Under the pieces are notes generated by a model. It was not told where the DNA came from. It made no database searches and saw nothing but the letters and a program-made list of their open reading frames with translations. Source: a virus. From it: a DNA stretch of 64,000 nucleotides. This document shows positions 22,029 to 31,463 of the stretch, one piece after another. The stretch lies in IMG/VR virus record IMGVR_UViG_3300050015_000276, positions 62,001 to 126,000 of that record. The stretch is one strand, 5' to 3'. Each line of letters opens with the position of its first letter. Position 1 is the stretch's first letter. A program made the translations under genes and the position numbers.

Positions 22029-23381
22029 ATGATTACCACAGATAAGCTCGTTGACAAATGGGCCGAGGTTCTTGACGACGAAAATTTTGGCAAATTGACT
22101 AATCGCCACAAACGCCGTGTAGTTGCGACGGTTATGGAGAATCAGCAAGTTGAGTTTGAAAAGACTCGCCAAATTCTTTCAGAGTCCGCTCCAACCCTTA
22201 GTACAGGTGCTGGAATTGCAAACTTTGACCCCATTCTAATTTCATTGGTACGCCGGGCTATGCCCAACTTGATTGCTTATGATGTTTGCGGTGTTCAACC
22301 AATGGTTGGACCAACCGGACTCATTTTCGCAATGAAATCGCGTTATCAATCCAAACAAGGTACAGAAGCTCTATTCAATGAAGCGAATACCGCTTTCACT
22401 GGACAAGATCCTAATGGACCTTATGGCCAAACTTGGGGTGCGCCAAATTCAACCGGTGCAACACAAACATTCTCAGGTGCAACACCTCATGCCGGTACTG
22501 ATCCTGTAGCAACTGGATTTCCTCCAACCGCTTCTGGTTATACAACTGGCCGTGCGATGCGTACTCAAGAAGCCGAAGCATTAGGCGATGGTGTGGGAGC
22601 AGACTTTAATCAAATGGCATTCAGCATTGATAAAATTTCTGTCGAAGCAAAGACCCGTGCATTAAAAGCTGAGTATTCTGTAGAAGTTGCTCAAGACTTA
22701 AAAGCTATCCATGGTCTTGATGCCGAAACCGAATTAGCTAATATTCTTTCCGCTGAAATCTTAACCGAAATCAATAGAGAGATTATCCGCACAATCTATT
22801 ATATTGCTGTCCCTGGCGCCGCACAAACTACAAATCCTGGTGTGTTTGACTTGGATGTAGATGCAAATGGTCGTTGGTCAGTTGAGAAGTTTAAGGGTTT
22901 GATGTTCCAAGTGGAACGCGAAGCCAATGCGATTGCGAAGGCTACACGTAGAGGCCGTGGGAATGTTATCATCTGTTCTAGTGACGTGGCAAGCGCATTA
23001 GTAATGGCTGGTAAATTAGATTATACTCCTGCGCTTCAGAATGATTTAACTGTTGACGATACTGGCAATACCTTTGCTGGTGTATTAAATGGTAGATTCC
23101 GCGTATATATCGATCCTTACTTCGGTAATGGTGGTGTTAATGAGGAATTCTTATTGGTAGGATATAAGGGCGCCAATGCATACGACGCGGGCCTTTTTTA
23201 TTGTCCGTATGTACCCCTACAATTATTCCGCGCTCAGGATCCACACAGCTTCCAGCCAAAAATTGCATTCAAAACCCGTTACGCAGTTGCTCCAAATCCA
23301 TTCTGGTCGGATGCTAATGCCACTCTTCAAGCTAATAGTTCCGCTTATTATAGAATGATCCGAATTATAAATCTTCTATAA
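22029..23381 (+). CDS. gp23: Major capsid protein (T4 gp23-like)
   Basis: HK97-fold capsid subunit, 450 aa. Typical stretches: LVRRAMPNLIAYDVCGVQPM, FSIDKISVEAKTRALKAEYSVE, LANILSAEILTEINREIIRTIY, IIRTIYYIAVPGA, YAVAPNP. The N-terminal 65 residues include the expected propeptide with a Glu-rich cleavage site. A perfect terminator follows. Confidence 0.96.
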   Translation: MITTDKLVDKWAEVLDDENFGKLTNRHKRRVVATVMENQQVEFEKTRQILSESAPTLSTGAGIANFDPILISLVRRAMPNLIAYDVCGVQPMVGPTGLIFAMKSRYQSKQGTEALFNEANTAFTGQDPNGPYGQTWGAPNSTGATQTFSGATPHAGTDPVATGFPPTASGYTTGRAMRTQEAEALGDGVGADFNQMAFSIDKISVEAKTRALKAEYSVEVAQDLKAIHGLDAETELANILSAEILTEINREIIRTIYYIAVPGAAQTTNPGVFDLDVDANGRWSVEKFKGLMFQVEREANAIAKATRRGRGNVIICSSDVASALVMAGKLDYTPALQNDLTVDDTGNTFAGVLNGRFRVYIDPYFGNGGVNEEFLLVGYKGANAYDAGLFYCPYVPLQLFRAQDPHSFQPKIAFKTRYAVAPNPFWSDANATLQANSSAYYRMIRIINLL

Positions 23382-23410
23382 TCAGTAACTTACAGATATT
23401 TCTTTCGAAA

Positions 23411-23440
23411 GGGGAAACCTTTTGGTTTCCCCTTCTTTTT
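23411..23440 (+). terminator. Rho-independent terminator after gene 23
   Basis: GGGGAAACC-TTTT-GGTTTCCCC followed by TTCTTTTT. It closes the capsid transcript and separates the structural module from the next endonuclease genes. Confidence 0.9.
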
Positions 23441-23504
23441 GATTAATATCAATTGAAGTCAAACATACAAAACCAACATAAAATCAAGTTCTTTTTGAAT
23501 TTTC

Positions 23505-23533
23505 TTGTTATTCATCCCACGATATGCTATAAT
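23505..23533 (+). promoter_or_regulatory. Sigma70-type promoter
   Basis: TTGTTA, 17 bp, TGC-TATAAT. An ATG lies 6 nt later (23540) and opens a 15-codon peptide that overlaps the true endonuclease start at 23557 in another frame. Confidence 0.65.
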
Positions 23534-23556
23534 CTAAATATGAGTAACACAATCAA

Positions 23557-24207
23557 ATGCAACCAAACATACAAAACTCATTCTTAAATAACAAATACAC
23601 TAAAACTTACATTCGTATCACAGAACGTGCCAAGGACAGGATAATTCCTTTTGGTTACACCGAAAAACATCATATAATTCCAAAATGTAAACCATTTTGT
23701 GGACCAAACACAAAAGAAAATCTGGTCTCCTTATCATTCAAAGAACATTTGGTCTGTCATCATCTGTTACTGAAAATGTGTAAAACAAAATTAGAGAAAA
23801 TGAAAATGTATTATGCATTTAACCGAATGGGGCAAACAAGTTCAAATAATAAAAGGATTATTAATCTTAAATCTTATGACAGAATTAAGACTTATTATTA
23901 TGAATTAGGTTTAGGACGAATACCTTGGAATAAAGGTAAAAAAGGTAATAACCTTAAAAAAGAAACATGTATAAAAATGTCTTTGAGCAGAATTGGAAAT
24001 AAAAATAATTTAGGAAATTTTTGGTCTAAAGAAACTTATAACAAAAATTGTTGCAATTATAAAATAACTTTTCCCGACGGACACACCGAAATTGTAAATA
24101 ATTTGAGGCAGTTTTGTAAATATAATAATTTAAATTCAGGAAATATGAATCAAGTAGCTTTAGGTAATTTTAAACAACATAAAGGTTTTAAAGCCACCAA
24201 ATTATGA
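23557..24207 (+). CDS. HNH homing endonuclease
   Basis: Close relative of the HNH protein at 6664: NNKYTKTYIRITERAKDR, EKHHIIPKCKPFCGPNT, LSFKEHLVCHHLLLKM. It has fewer NUMOD3 repeats and carries the C-terminal TFPDGHTE...LRQFCKYNNLNSGNM...KQHKGFKATK module found in the GIY-YIG protein at 16579. It is under its own promoter after the capsid terminator and overlaps the next gene (TTATGAG). Confidence 0.87.
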   Translation: MQPNIQNSFLNNKYTKTYIRITERAKDRIIPFGYTEKHHIIPKCKPFCGPNTKENLVSLSFKEHLVCHHLLLKMCKTKLEKMKMYYAFNRMGQTSSNNKRIINLKSYDRIKTYYYELGLGRIPWNKGKKGNNLKKETCIKMSLSRIGNKNNLGNFWSKETYNKNCCNYKITFPDGHTEIVNNLRQFCKYNNLNSGNMNQVALGNFKQHKGFKATKL

Positions 24208-25568
24208 GAAGAAAAACAACCCAAGAATTTATTGAACAAGCAGAAAAATTATATCCGGGAAAATATTCTTATAAGAACACCGTTTATATAAAAAATTCTT
24301 CTTTAGTTAAAATACATTGTAACCTACATAATCTAGATTTTGAACAATCACCAGCAAATCATTTAAATTTTGAAGGATGTCCGGAATGTTTTTCTAACGC
24401 TCAACGAATAAAATTTTCCAAAACATCAGAACAATTTATAAAAGACGCTCAGGAAATTCATGGAAATAAATACGACTATTCTAAAACCAAATATAAATCT
24501 ATTTTAGAAAAAGTAGAAGTTATTTGTCCCGAACATGGTTCTTTTTTTGTATATCCGACAAATCATTTGAGAGGATGTGATTGTCAAAAGTGTGGTTATA
24601 ATAAAATTGCCGGAGGTTATTTTAATAAGTTTTTCCAAAAATATCCAGAAAAGAAAAATGAACCCGCAGTTATATATTTTTATAAATTTGAAAGACTAGA
24701 TGGAACTTATTTTTATAAATTAGGTATATCTACAAAAATTAAATATAGATATTCGGATAAACAATACAAAGCATTTAAAATTTCTATTATTTGGGAAGAA
24801 AATATGTCTTTATTCCAAACCTGGAATTATGAAAATATTTTAACTAAACTGTGGGAAAACTATCATTATACTCCACCAGAATCATTTAATGGAAAAACAG
24901 AATGTTATTCTAAAGAATTTTCTAAACCAAATTTTATTAATATATTTGATCATGAGTGGGAAAAGAAGAAAGAAATTATAATATCCAGATTTAATATCAA
25001 AAATCAAATAAACCAAAATATTATTCAAAAAATTCCTGCCAGAAAAACCACAATAAAAATAATTAATAAGACTGAGGCTTATAATTTTTTAGAACAAACA
25101 CATATTCAAGGATCTGTTAATTGTTCTATAGCTATAGGATTATATTTTAAAGAAAAATTAGTTTCTATAATGACTTTTGGTAAACCAAGATATTCTAAAT
25201 ATGACTGGGAATTATTACGTTTTTCGTCTGCACTAAATACTATTGTTGTTGGTGGTGCTTCTAGATTATTTCATTTTTTTACAAACGAATTTCATCCAAA
25301 AAATGTCATTTCGTATTCAGATAACAGATGGAATAAAGGAAATATATACGAAACTATTGGAATGAAATTTCTTCATAATTCTGATCCGAATTATTGGTAT
25401 ATTAAAGACGATAAGATATACTCAAGAATAAAATGTCAAAAACATAAATTACCAAAATTATTGGAAAATTTCAATCCAAACCAAACAGAATTACAAAACA
25501 TGACAAATAATGGTTTTAAAAAGGTAATTGATAATGGTAATAGTGTCTTCTTATTTGAAAATTCTTAA
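24204..25568 (+). CDS. Zinc-ribbon repeat protein, probable mobile endonuclease
   Basis: Two DUF723-like repeats at residues 5-60 and 75-130, each with FIxxAxxxxxxKYxYxxTxY and a CxxC pair (GCPECF; VICPEHG...CDCQKCG), which probably bind zinc and DNA. Then a GIY-YIG-like YFYKFERLDGTYFYKLGIS at about 155. Then a C-terminal domain (IQGSVNCSIAIGLYFKEKLV, FGKPRYSKYDWELLRF, ISYSDNRWNKGNIYETIGMK) that I know only from phage proteins of the mobile-endonuclease type. It is coupled to the HNH gene, so the two may form one mobile unit. Activity is unproven. Confidence 0.65.
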   Translation: MRRKTTQEFIEQAEKLYPGKYSYKNTVYIKNSSLVKIHCNLHNLDFEQSPANHLNFEGCPECFSNAQRIKFSKTSEQFIKDAQEIHGNKYDYSKTKYKSILEKVEVICPEHGSFFVYPTNHLRGCDCQKCGYNKIAGGYFNKFFQKYPEKKNEPAVIYFYKFERLDGTYFYKLGISTKIKYRYSDKQYKAFKISIIWEENMSLFQTWNYENILTKLWENYHYTPPESFNGKTECYSKEFSKPNFINIFDHEWEKKKEIIISRFNIKNQINQNIIQKIPARKTTIKIINKTEAYNFLEQTHIQGSVNCSIAIGLYFKEKLVSIMTFGKPRYSKYDWELLRFSSALNTIVVGGASRLFHFFTNEFHPKNVISYSDNRWNKGNIYETIGMKFLHNSDPNYWYIKDDKIYSRIKCQKHKLPKLLENFNPNQTELQNMTNNGFKKVIDNGNSVFLFENS

Positions 25569-25581
25569 ATTTAAAATAACT

Positions 25582-25588
25582 CTAAATA
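25582..25588 (+). promoter_or_regulatory. Late-type box CTAAATA
   Basis: CTAAATATT 24 nt before the chosen start of the glycosyltransferase. Confidence 0.4.
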
Positions 25589-25611
25589 TTCTCAGAGGTT
25601 CGCCAAGTCAA

Positions 25612-26676
25612 ATGTTCAAAAAGATCTGGTATAAAATGTTGAAAAAACCTTTACCTAAAATTCCAAAAGTCTTAATAACTTTCAAACATCCAAAAACCGA
25701 TTTACCTACAGCTTGTCACGAAGGATTAGGAGTAACAGCATTACACCTAACAATGTCATTAAGAGAAATAAATGTTAATGTTGATTGTTTTCCTATTTCT
25801 AATGGCGAATTTCTCTGGAAAAAATTATTAAAAGAGTGGGCCTCATATACTCATGTTGTTATGTGCGCTCCTTTTATAGATTCTGTTTTCATAGAGAAGC
25901 TAGTATCTAATTTTCCTTCAATAAATTTCACTATCGTTTATCATTCTAATTTAGGATTCTTAAGCCAAGATCGTTTTGCAGTTTCTTCTTTACTTCCATT
26001 TTTTGAAATCGAATCAAAATATCCAAATTTTAGAGTAGGAACAAATTCAGAAGAATTCTCAAATGCTATTGAGCAGGCGTCAAATCGGAAATTCCTTTAT
26101 TTGCCAAATCTTATTCATTTGCCTTATGGTGTAAGGCGCCAACGCCCCAAAAACAAATCAAATGTAATTCATGTTGGTTTATTTGGAGCTTCTAGAGTAT
26201 TAAAAAATTGGTTAACGGCAACTGTGGCTGTTATGATTATTGCCAATAAAACAAAGAAACAAATAGTATTTCATGTATCTAGTAAACGAGATGAAGGTGC
26301 ACTCCATACTCGGTCAAATATGACAGATTTATTAAAATTGAATACTCATGTTAGTTTGGTAGATGTTCCTTGGTTAGATCATGATGATTTCATTCGTTAT
26401 TTATATTCAATGGATCTTTTATTACAGCCTAGTTTTACTGAAACATTCAATAATGTGACGGCCGAAGGATGTCTTTGTGGTGTGCCCAGTGTGGTTTCTG
26501 AAGCTATATTTTGGGTTCCTGATACTTGGAAAACAAATGCTGATAGTGCGGTAGATATTGCAAATGTAGGTATAAAATTACTAAACGACAAATCAGCTAA
26601 TTTAGATGGTTGGAAAGCATTAAATAATTACAATAAAAAATCTGAAAAGCAATGGTTAACCTGGATTAATTCTTAA
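25612..26676 (+). CDS. GT4-like glycosyltransferase
   Basis: 354 aa, GT-B fold. N-terminal domain with HEGLGVTALHLTMSL. The C-terminal Rossmann domain includes NVIHVGLFGASRVLKNW, then VPWLDHDDFIRYLYSMDLLLQPSFTETFNNVTAEGCLCGVPSV: the E-x7-E region and the S-x-x-E-T-F signature of GT4 enzymes. ATG 25612 is used because the frame upstream overlaps the previous gene and ends the family similarity. It lies between endonucleases and fibre genes; likely substrates are phage surface proteins, host envelope or modified DNA. Confidence 0.8.
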   Translation: MFKKIWYKMLKKPLPKIPKVLITFKHPKTDLPTACHEGLGVTALHLTMSLREINVNVDCFPISNGEFLWKKLLKEWASYTHVVMCAPFIDSVFIEKLVSNFPSINFTIVYHSNLGFLSQDRFAVSSLLPFFEIESKYPNFRVGTNSEEFSNAIEQASNRKFLYLPNLIHLPYGVRRQRPKNKSNVIHVGLFGASRVLKNWLTATVAVMIIANKTKKQIVFHVSSKRDEGALHTRSNMTDLLKLNTHVSLVDVPWLDHDDFIRYLYSMDLLLQPSFTETFNNVTAEGCLCGVPSVVSEAIFWVPDTWKTNADSAVDIANVGIKLLNDKSANLDGWKALNNYNKKSEKQWLTWINS

Positions 26677-26687
26677 GTTTTAATTCA

Positions 26688-26695
26688 TATAAATA
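26688..26695 (+). promoter_or_regulatory. T4-type late promoter TATAAATA, leaderless
   Basis: Perfect TATAAATA, 5 nt, ATG (26701). No Shine-Dalgarno sequence is possible. Start of the fibre locus. Confidence 0.7.
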
Positions 26696-26700
26696 CCTTT

Positions 26701-26916
26701 ATGACCTTAAATATACTTCATGGAACAGGATACCGAGTGGGTGAATCTGACAGAGTAATTGGATCCTCTATACCCAATCAACCTGATGGATTTATAGTTA
26801 TTAACCAACAAAATGGAAAAATATTCATATACTCTGGTGGTGTATGGACTGATGGTGGTACTTTTCCAAATGCATTTTTTACTCAAGACAATTTAGATTT
26901 GTGGATTTTAAGTTAA
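26701..26916 (+). CDS. Small virion-type protein, paralogue of the next gene, 71 aa
   Basis: TGYRVGESDRVIGSSIPNQPDGFIVINQQNGKIFIYSGGVW parallels [24 protein letters not shown]...VSGGVW in the next gene. The pattern (short beta strands, then a GGVW) is common in fibre-associated or adaptor proteins. First gene of the fibre locus, behind a leaderless late promoter. Confidence 0.65.
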   Translation: MTLNILHGTGYRVGESDRVIGSSIPNQPDGFIVINQQNGKIFIYSGGVWTDGGTFPNAFFTQDNLDLWILS

Positions 26917-26918
26917 AT

Positions 26919-27203
26919 ATGTCTGTTGCTGCTTATCACACACCCAAATATCGCGTAGGAAATTCATCAAGAACATTAGGAGATTCTACTAATGATCCTG
27001 AAGGATTCATTGTGCTCAATTTAAGTACATTGCAATGTTTTCAGGTTTCTGGTGGTGTTTGGATTAATTTTGGGCTTGTACCTTTGGCTTTAGTTACTGT
27101 GTGGAATTTACCTGCTAGTTTGGCTAATCTTTCTTGGAGCGGTATAACCGAATCACAATGGGCTAATATGACATCTGACCAATGGTCTTCAATAAAAGAA
27201 TAA
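26919..27203 (+). CDS. Small virion-type protein, 94 aa
   Basis: Tandem paralogue of the preceding gene, with an extra C-terminal tail containing [20 protein letters not shown]. The start is the ATG overlapping TTAAATATG, 2 nt after the upstream stop. Likely tail-fibre adaptor; inference from position and sequence style. Confidence 0.6.
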   Translation: MSVAAYHTPKYRVGNSSRTLGDSTNDPEGFIVLNLSTLQCFQVSGGVWINFGLVPLALVTVWNLPASLANLSWSGITESQWANMTSDQWSSIKE

Positions 27204-27210
27204 GGAACAC

Positions 27211-28104
27211 ATGAAAATACTCTTACTTTTAATGGCTGCATCAGGTATTATGTGGGGACAATGCCCCACAATACCGGCCACACAATATTCAGCATTAAAT
27301 ACTTTTATTAGTTCCAAAATATGTGGACTTTCTGGAACAGTTGCACCAACAGCATCGTGGTGTACAACTGCATTAGTAGGACTTGCAACATATACAAATA
27401 CAACTACAAGTATAATTTATGATTGTACTGCAAATCTTACATGGACACCTCGATCCATACCAGTATCAATTATTAATCAGAGAGGAATATTTAATTCTAG
27501 TACAATATATTCTACTGGCGATGAAGTAGGATATGGTACTCCAACAACACTTTTCATTTCATTAATTGATAATAATAGTGGAAATACACCTTCCGGTAAT
27601 TCTATATACTGGGCAATTCCAGGTCCTCAAGGTCCTGTTGGAGCTACTGGACCTCAAGGGGATACTGGACCTCAAGGTCCTGTTGGAGCTACTGGACCTC
27701 AAGGAACTACAGGAGCTACTGGCCTTACTGGTCCACAAGGACCTACAGGAAATACCGGCCCACAAGGTGCCACTGGTCCTCAAGGTCCTGTTGGAGTTAC
27801 TGGATCTCAAGGGTCTACTGGACCTCAAGGAACTACAGGAGCTACAGGGCCTCAAGGAGCTACTGGCCTTACTGGTCCACAAGGACCTACAGGAAATACC
27901 GGCCCACAAGGTGCCACTGGTCCTCAAGGATCTACAGGGCTTGGATGGATAATAAATCATGGTATTGGTGTACCAAATAGTGTATGTTCTGCTTCTGCTC
28001 AATATTGGGACATTAGTGTAACTCCACAAACATTGTGGATTTGTTCTTACGGTACAACAGGAAATAATGGTGTTTGGCAACTTATAAATACAACAGTTCC
28101 TTAG
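27211..28104 (+). CDS. Secreted collagen-like fibre protein
   Basis: Starts with a Sec-type signal peptide ([17 protein letters not shown], cleavage expected after GQ or near Cys). Residues about 139-245 are nearly 35 uninterrupted Gly-X-Y triplets ([15 protein letters not shown]...), a collagen-like triple helix. A C-terminal globular domain with [12 protein letters not shown]...CSASAQYWD follows. AAGGAACAC lies before the start; stop TAG. Collagen repeats are known in phage fibres, but a leading signal peptide is unusual for a virion part. First of eight consecutive proteins with such signals. Confidence 0.82.
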   Translation: MKILLLLMAASGIMWGQCPTIPATQYSALNTFISSKICGLSGTVAPTASWCTTALVGLATYTNTTTSIIYDCTANLTWTPRSIPVSIINQRGIFNSSTIYSTGDEVGYGTPTTLFISLIDNNSGNTPSGNSIYWAIPGPQGPVGATGPQGDTGPQGPVGATGPQGTTGATGLTGPQGPTGNTGPQGATGPQGPVGVTGSQGSTGPQGTTGATGPQGATGLTGPQGPTGNTGPQGATGPQGSTGLGWIINHGIGVPNSVCSASAQYWDISVTPQTLWICSYGTTGNNGVWQLINTTVP

Positions 28105-28112
28105 GATTTAAT

Positions 28113-28880
28113 ATGAAATATATTTTTATATTACTTCTAATACCTTTTTCTTTATTGAGTCAACAATTGCGCACATGTGGTTATAGGGCATCAGATAAAC
28201 CAGGAGATTGTCTTGGTTGGGTTACTCAGGGATTAACAATAACACAAGTAACCAACCTACCTAAAGTTTCAATAATGTCGCCATTTTATGATGTGATTGA
28301 TGGTATATCTGAAACAGATTGTACTATAGGAAATAATGGTACACCATTGTATCACGTACTTTGTGGACCTAATTCTACCGGAACTTCTTGGGTAGCATAT
28401 GGTGGAAGTGGTGGAAGTGGTACTATGTCTTGGCCGAACAATATTGGTATTGCATTATATGGTGGTAATAATACATGGGGAAATTCTCTTGGATTAGTTA
28501 CTAACATAAATATTTTAGGGTCGGATAATAATATCCCAAGTGAAAAGGCTGTCCGTACAGCTATTGATGAAATTTCTTCGCCGCATTATTCTATTGTGGG
28601 GTGGTCAGCAACTCCCACAATAGATATGGCAATTGCTAAAAGTTTTAAAATTACATTAACTGGAGATGTAACCACCTTATCATTTCCTACAATAACGGCA
28701 GGTATCGGAGTTACCATTATTATTTGTCAAGATTCAACTGGAGGCCATTTTCTAACATGGCCAAGTACAATACATGGAGGAATTGTGATTGGATATCAAA
28801 AAAATAAATGTTCTGTACAAGATTTTATAAGTGATGGAGTAAACTTGTACGCTAGAACATTAGGAGTGATCGATCAATGA
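28113..28880 (+). CDS. Secreted fibre/adhesin-like protein, 255 aa
   Basis: The start is set at MKYIFILLLIPFSLLSQQL, a clear signal peptide; an upstream in-frame ATG lies in the previous gene. It contains GGSGGSGTMSWPNNIGIALYGGNNTWG, the SWP-x-x-x-G-I repeat type seen again at 31464, and a final domain WSATPTIDMAIAKSFKITLTG...FLTWPSTIHGG. That last domain is homologous to the C-terminus of the next protein. Its stop overlaps the next start (ATGA). Confidence 0.72.
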   Translation: MKYIFILLLIPFSLLSQQLRTCGYRASDKPGDCLGWVTQGLTITQVTNLPKVSIMSPFYDVIDGISETDCTIGNNGTPLYHVLCGPNSTGTSWVAYGGSGGSGTMSWPNNIGIALYGGNNTWGNSLGLVTNINILGSDNNIPSEKAVRTAIDEISSPHYSIVGWSATPTIDMAIAKSFKITLTGDVTTLSFPTITAGIGVTIIICQDSTGGHFLTWPSTIHGGIVIGYQKNKCSVQDFISDGVNLYARTLGVIDQ

Positions 28881-30139
28881 CGAAACAACTAACTAAATTA
28901 CTTATTTTTGGACTTTTAGGATTTTCTCTATATGGCCAAACTATTAACGGAGTACCTGTATCTAGCACTGGCATCGAACTTACAGCAAATAAAGATGCCG
29001 CGAGTGGATATGCCGGACTAACAGCGGGAACTCTTCTGAAAACGGCGGAGATGCCCGCGTTTACTGGTGATGCTACAACTGTAGCTGGTAACGTGGCGAT
29101 CACCGTAGCTAAGGTCAACGGGACTACAGTTCCGGTAAACTCGGCTGCCGACCAAGTGCTTCTAACGACAGCCTCGGCTACTGGGTCGTGGGGATCGATT
29201 GGTTCCTGTTCGGGGACCGGGCAGGCTTTGCAGTACAACACATCGACCCACGTTTTTGCCTGTGTGACTTTGGGCGTGGATGGATCAGGAACGGCGTCTC
29301 ACTTAGCCTACTATGCGGCAACAGGCTCAACCATTGCAGACGCTGGAGCCGATTTCACTTACGACGGGACGCACACGTGGTCCATGGGGGCATCTGGCAT
29401 CTTGGACTTACATGCTGCCGCTGTAGCCAACGTCAAGTTGCCGGGGGCGAGTACCACTGGGCTAGTGCGCGTGACAACCACAACAGGAGCCATAGGTAGC
29501 GCAGAGTTAAGTGGGGATGCTACGACCAATGCTTCTAATGCGGTTACGGTTGCTAAGATAAATGGAACATCTGTCCCAACTAATTCCGCTGCTGATCAGT
29601 TCCTTGGGACTACGGCGTCGGCAACTGGCGCGTGGGCATCTATAACAAATTGCCTAGACTCGGCTGGAAACCACTTAAATTACAACACCAGCACACATAC
29701 TTTTTCATGCGGTACTACTTCATCTGCGGCAGGCACAGTTACTTCGGTATCTGGAACTGCAAACCAGATAACCTCCAGCGGAACTTCTACTCCTACATTA
29801 TCTTTACCAGCTACAGTATTATTTCCCGGTATTTATCAGGATAAAGTTAATGCTGTTAGTTTCTCTGCTACTCCTGCCTTTGATCTGTCGGCAGGAAATA
29901 CAATCACTATTACTTTAACGGGTAATGTTACCGCTTCTACAATTACCAATCATGTTTCGGGCGAAAGAGTTAATTTCTTGGTTTGTCAAAATGGTACTGG
30001 TGGATATACATTTGCATGGCCCACAACTGTTAAAGGTGCGCCAACAGTAGGTACCACTTTAAGTACTTGTACTTCTGCTTCTTTTATTGATAATGGTACA
30101 AATCTTTATGCCACAGGTATCGGCAACGTCAACATGTAA
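28877..30139 (+). CDS. Secreted tail-fibre-like protein, 420 aa, mosaic GC
   Basis: Signal peptide KLLIFGLLGFSLYGQ, then TINGVPVSSTGIEL. Repeats of the form AVTVAKINGTSVPTNSAADQFLGTTASATGAW occur twice. C-terminal domain FSATPAFDLSAGNTITITLTG...GGYTFAWPTTVKG as in the previous gene. From about 29000 to 29640 the DNA is clearly richer in G+C than either flank, so part of the repeat region was probably exchanged with a GC-rich relative. Probably a receptor-binding or surface fibre; the export signal is the odd feature. Confidence 0.72.
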   Translation: MTKQLTKLLIFGLLGFSLYGQTINGVPVSSTGIELTANKDAASGYAGLTAGTLLKTAEMPAFTGDATTVAGNVAITVAKVNGTTVPVNSAADQVLLTTASATGSWGSIGSCSGTGQALQYNTSTHVFACVTLGVDGSGTASHLAYYAATGSTIADAGADFTYDGTHTWSMGASGILDLHAAAVANVKLPGASTTGLVRVTTTTGAIGSAELSGDATTNASNAVTVAKINGTSVPTNSAADQFLGTTASATGAWASITNCLDSAGNHLNYNTSTHTFSCGTTSSAAGTVTSVSGTANQITSSGTSTPTLSLPATVLFPGIYQDKVNAVSFSATPAFDLSAGNTITITLTGNVTASTITNHVSGERVNFLVCQNGTGGYTFAWPTTVKGAPTVGTTLSTCTSASFIDNGTNLYATGIGNVNM

Positions 30140-30142
30140 GAG

Positions 30143-30149
30143 CTAAATA
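30143..30149 (+). promoter_or_regulatory. Late-type box CTAAATA, leaderless
   Basis: CTAAATA, 5 nt, ATG (30155). Confidence 0.5.
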
Positions 30150-30154
30150 TGAAT

Positions 30155-30499
30155 ATGAAGATAATTTATACAATAATTTGCGTGATATTACTGTTTTCCC
30201 CGGTATTAGCACAAGCACAAAATAAACCTACAGAAGTAAAAACTACAGTGCCAAATATTAGTGAAGCGAAGCAAGTTAGTTATTGGTCAGCTAGAGCAGT
30301 AATGATGGATTCTAGGCTTCAATTGGCTAATTTACAACTATTAGGGGGTTCTGGAAAAGATTGGCAAACTGTTAATACTGATTTAAAAAATAGAGAAAGC
30401 AAATTTAATGAGATTGTAAAATCTATTGAAAATATTTGTACTATTGATATAAAATCTCTAAATTTGGGAGTATTAAAGTGCCAGGATACAACTCCATAA
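30155..30499 (+). CDS. Small secreted helical protein, 114 aa
   Basis: Signal peptide MKIIYTIICVILLFSPVLAQAQ with a good AQA cleavage site, then a helical domain with two Cys near the end (ICTIDIK...LKCQD). The ATG 5 nt after CTAAATA is preferred over one two codons earlier. It breaks the run of beta-rich fibre genes and could be a chaperone or an envelope-acting protein; no family recognised. Confidence 0.62.
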   Translation: MKIIYTIICVILLFSPVLAQAQNKPTEVKTTVPNISEAKQVSYWSARAVMMDSRLQLANLQLLGGSGKDWQTVNTDLKNRESKFNEIVKSIENICTIDIKSLNLGVLKCQDTTP

Positions 30500-31443
30500 A
30501 GGTAGTATTAATATTAATATTATTAAGTGTTAGTTTGTATGGCCAGACCGTTAACGGGGTTCCAGTTATTATAACTGGAACCACGACCGTTAACGGTCAA
30601 ACCTGTAATTTAGGGTCATCATGCACCATTACTGCCAGTCCATCAGGTATTGTATCTGAAGCCTTAGGTGGAACTGGAACAAATAATACACCAGGGGCCG
30701 CCGGCCATATACTTCGTAGTAATGGCAGCCATTATATTGATTCGGCAATCCAGTCGGCCGATGTTCCTCCTATAATTGCTTATACTGTAACTACGGATTC
30801 TTCTACGGCCCGTACATTATCTGCAAATGATAATGCGACAATCATTTTATTTACATCTTCATCAACAATAACTGTAACTGTACCTGCAGGATTGGGTGCA
30901 GGATATAATGTTATTATAGAACAAGGTGGAACCGGAGTAATAAATTTTACAGGTTCGGGTACCACATTACATCAACTCATTGGATTTCCTAGTACTAATG
31001 GTCAATGGGCTAAAGTTCTCCTAACTTCTGATTCAGATACATCATGGGGATTAAGTGGTAATTTATTAGGAACCGTTACTCGTACCATAGGATGCGCTGT
31101 TGGAGATCCGGCTGGTTCAGCACTTGCTACGGGAATATTATGTTATGTTCCTGTACCGACAAGTTGCACGATTTCTTCCTGGGATATAAAAGTTGATTCT
31201 GGTACAGCAACAGTTGATATTTGGCAAACAGGATCAAGTACAACTTTGCCCACAATATCAAATACAATTACGGCTTCAGCTATACCAGCAATTGCAAGTA
31301 ATACAATGATAAATAGTACAACAACAACCGGTTGGGCAACTTCAAATGGTGGCCTTATATTATTAGCCAAAGATACTTTAGCTTTTAATTTGAAAACTAC
31401 CTCTGGACCGAAATACGTATACGCCGGTATACGTTGTGAATAA
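30478..31443 (+). CDS. Secreted fibre-like protein, AT-rich version of a family, 321 aa
   Basis: GTG start overlapping the previous gene, signal peptide VVLILILLSVSLYGQ, then TVNGVPVIITG. The C-terminal 220 residues (YTVTTDSSTARTL...VTVPAGLGAGYNVIIEQGGTG...RTIGCAVGDPAGSALATGILCYV...TSGPKYVYAGIRC) are the same domains as in the next protein, which encodes them in GC-rich DNA. The conserved Cys and GDPAGSALATG block may be a receptor-binding head. Confidence 0.72.
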   Translation: MPGYNSIKVVLILILLSVSLYGQTVNGVPVIITGTTTVNGQTCNLGSSCTITASPSGIVSEALGGTGTNNTPGAAGHILRSNGSHYIDSAIQSADVPPIIAYTVTTDSSTARTLSANDNATIILFTSSSTITVTVPAGLGAGYNVIIEQGGTGVINFTGSGTTLHQLIGFPSTNGQWAKVLLTSDSDTSWGLSGNLLGTVTRTIGCAVGDPAGSALATGILCYVPVPTSCTISSWDIKVDSGTATVDIWQTGSSTTLPTISNTITASAIPAIASNTMINSTTTTGWATSNGGLILLAKDTLAFNLKTTSGPKYVYAGIRCE

Positions 31444-31463
31444 ATATGATTAGGAGATAATAA

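Noticed and set aside
27625-27945. Regular short repeats that might be a CRISPR array.
   Set aside because: They are Gly-X-Y codon repeats of a collagen-like protein in one open frame, without spacers.
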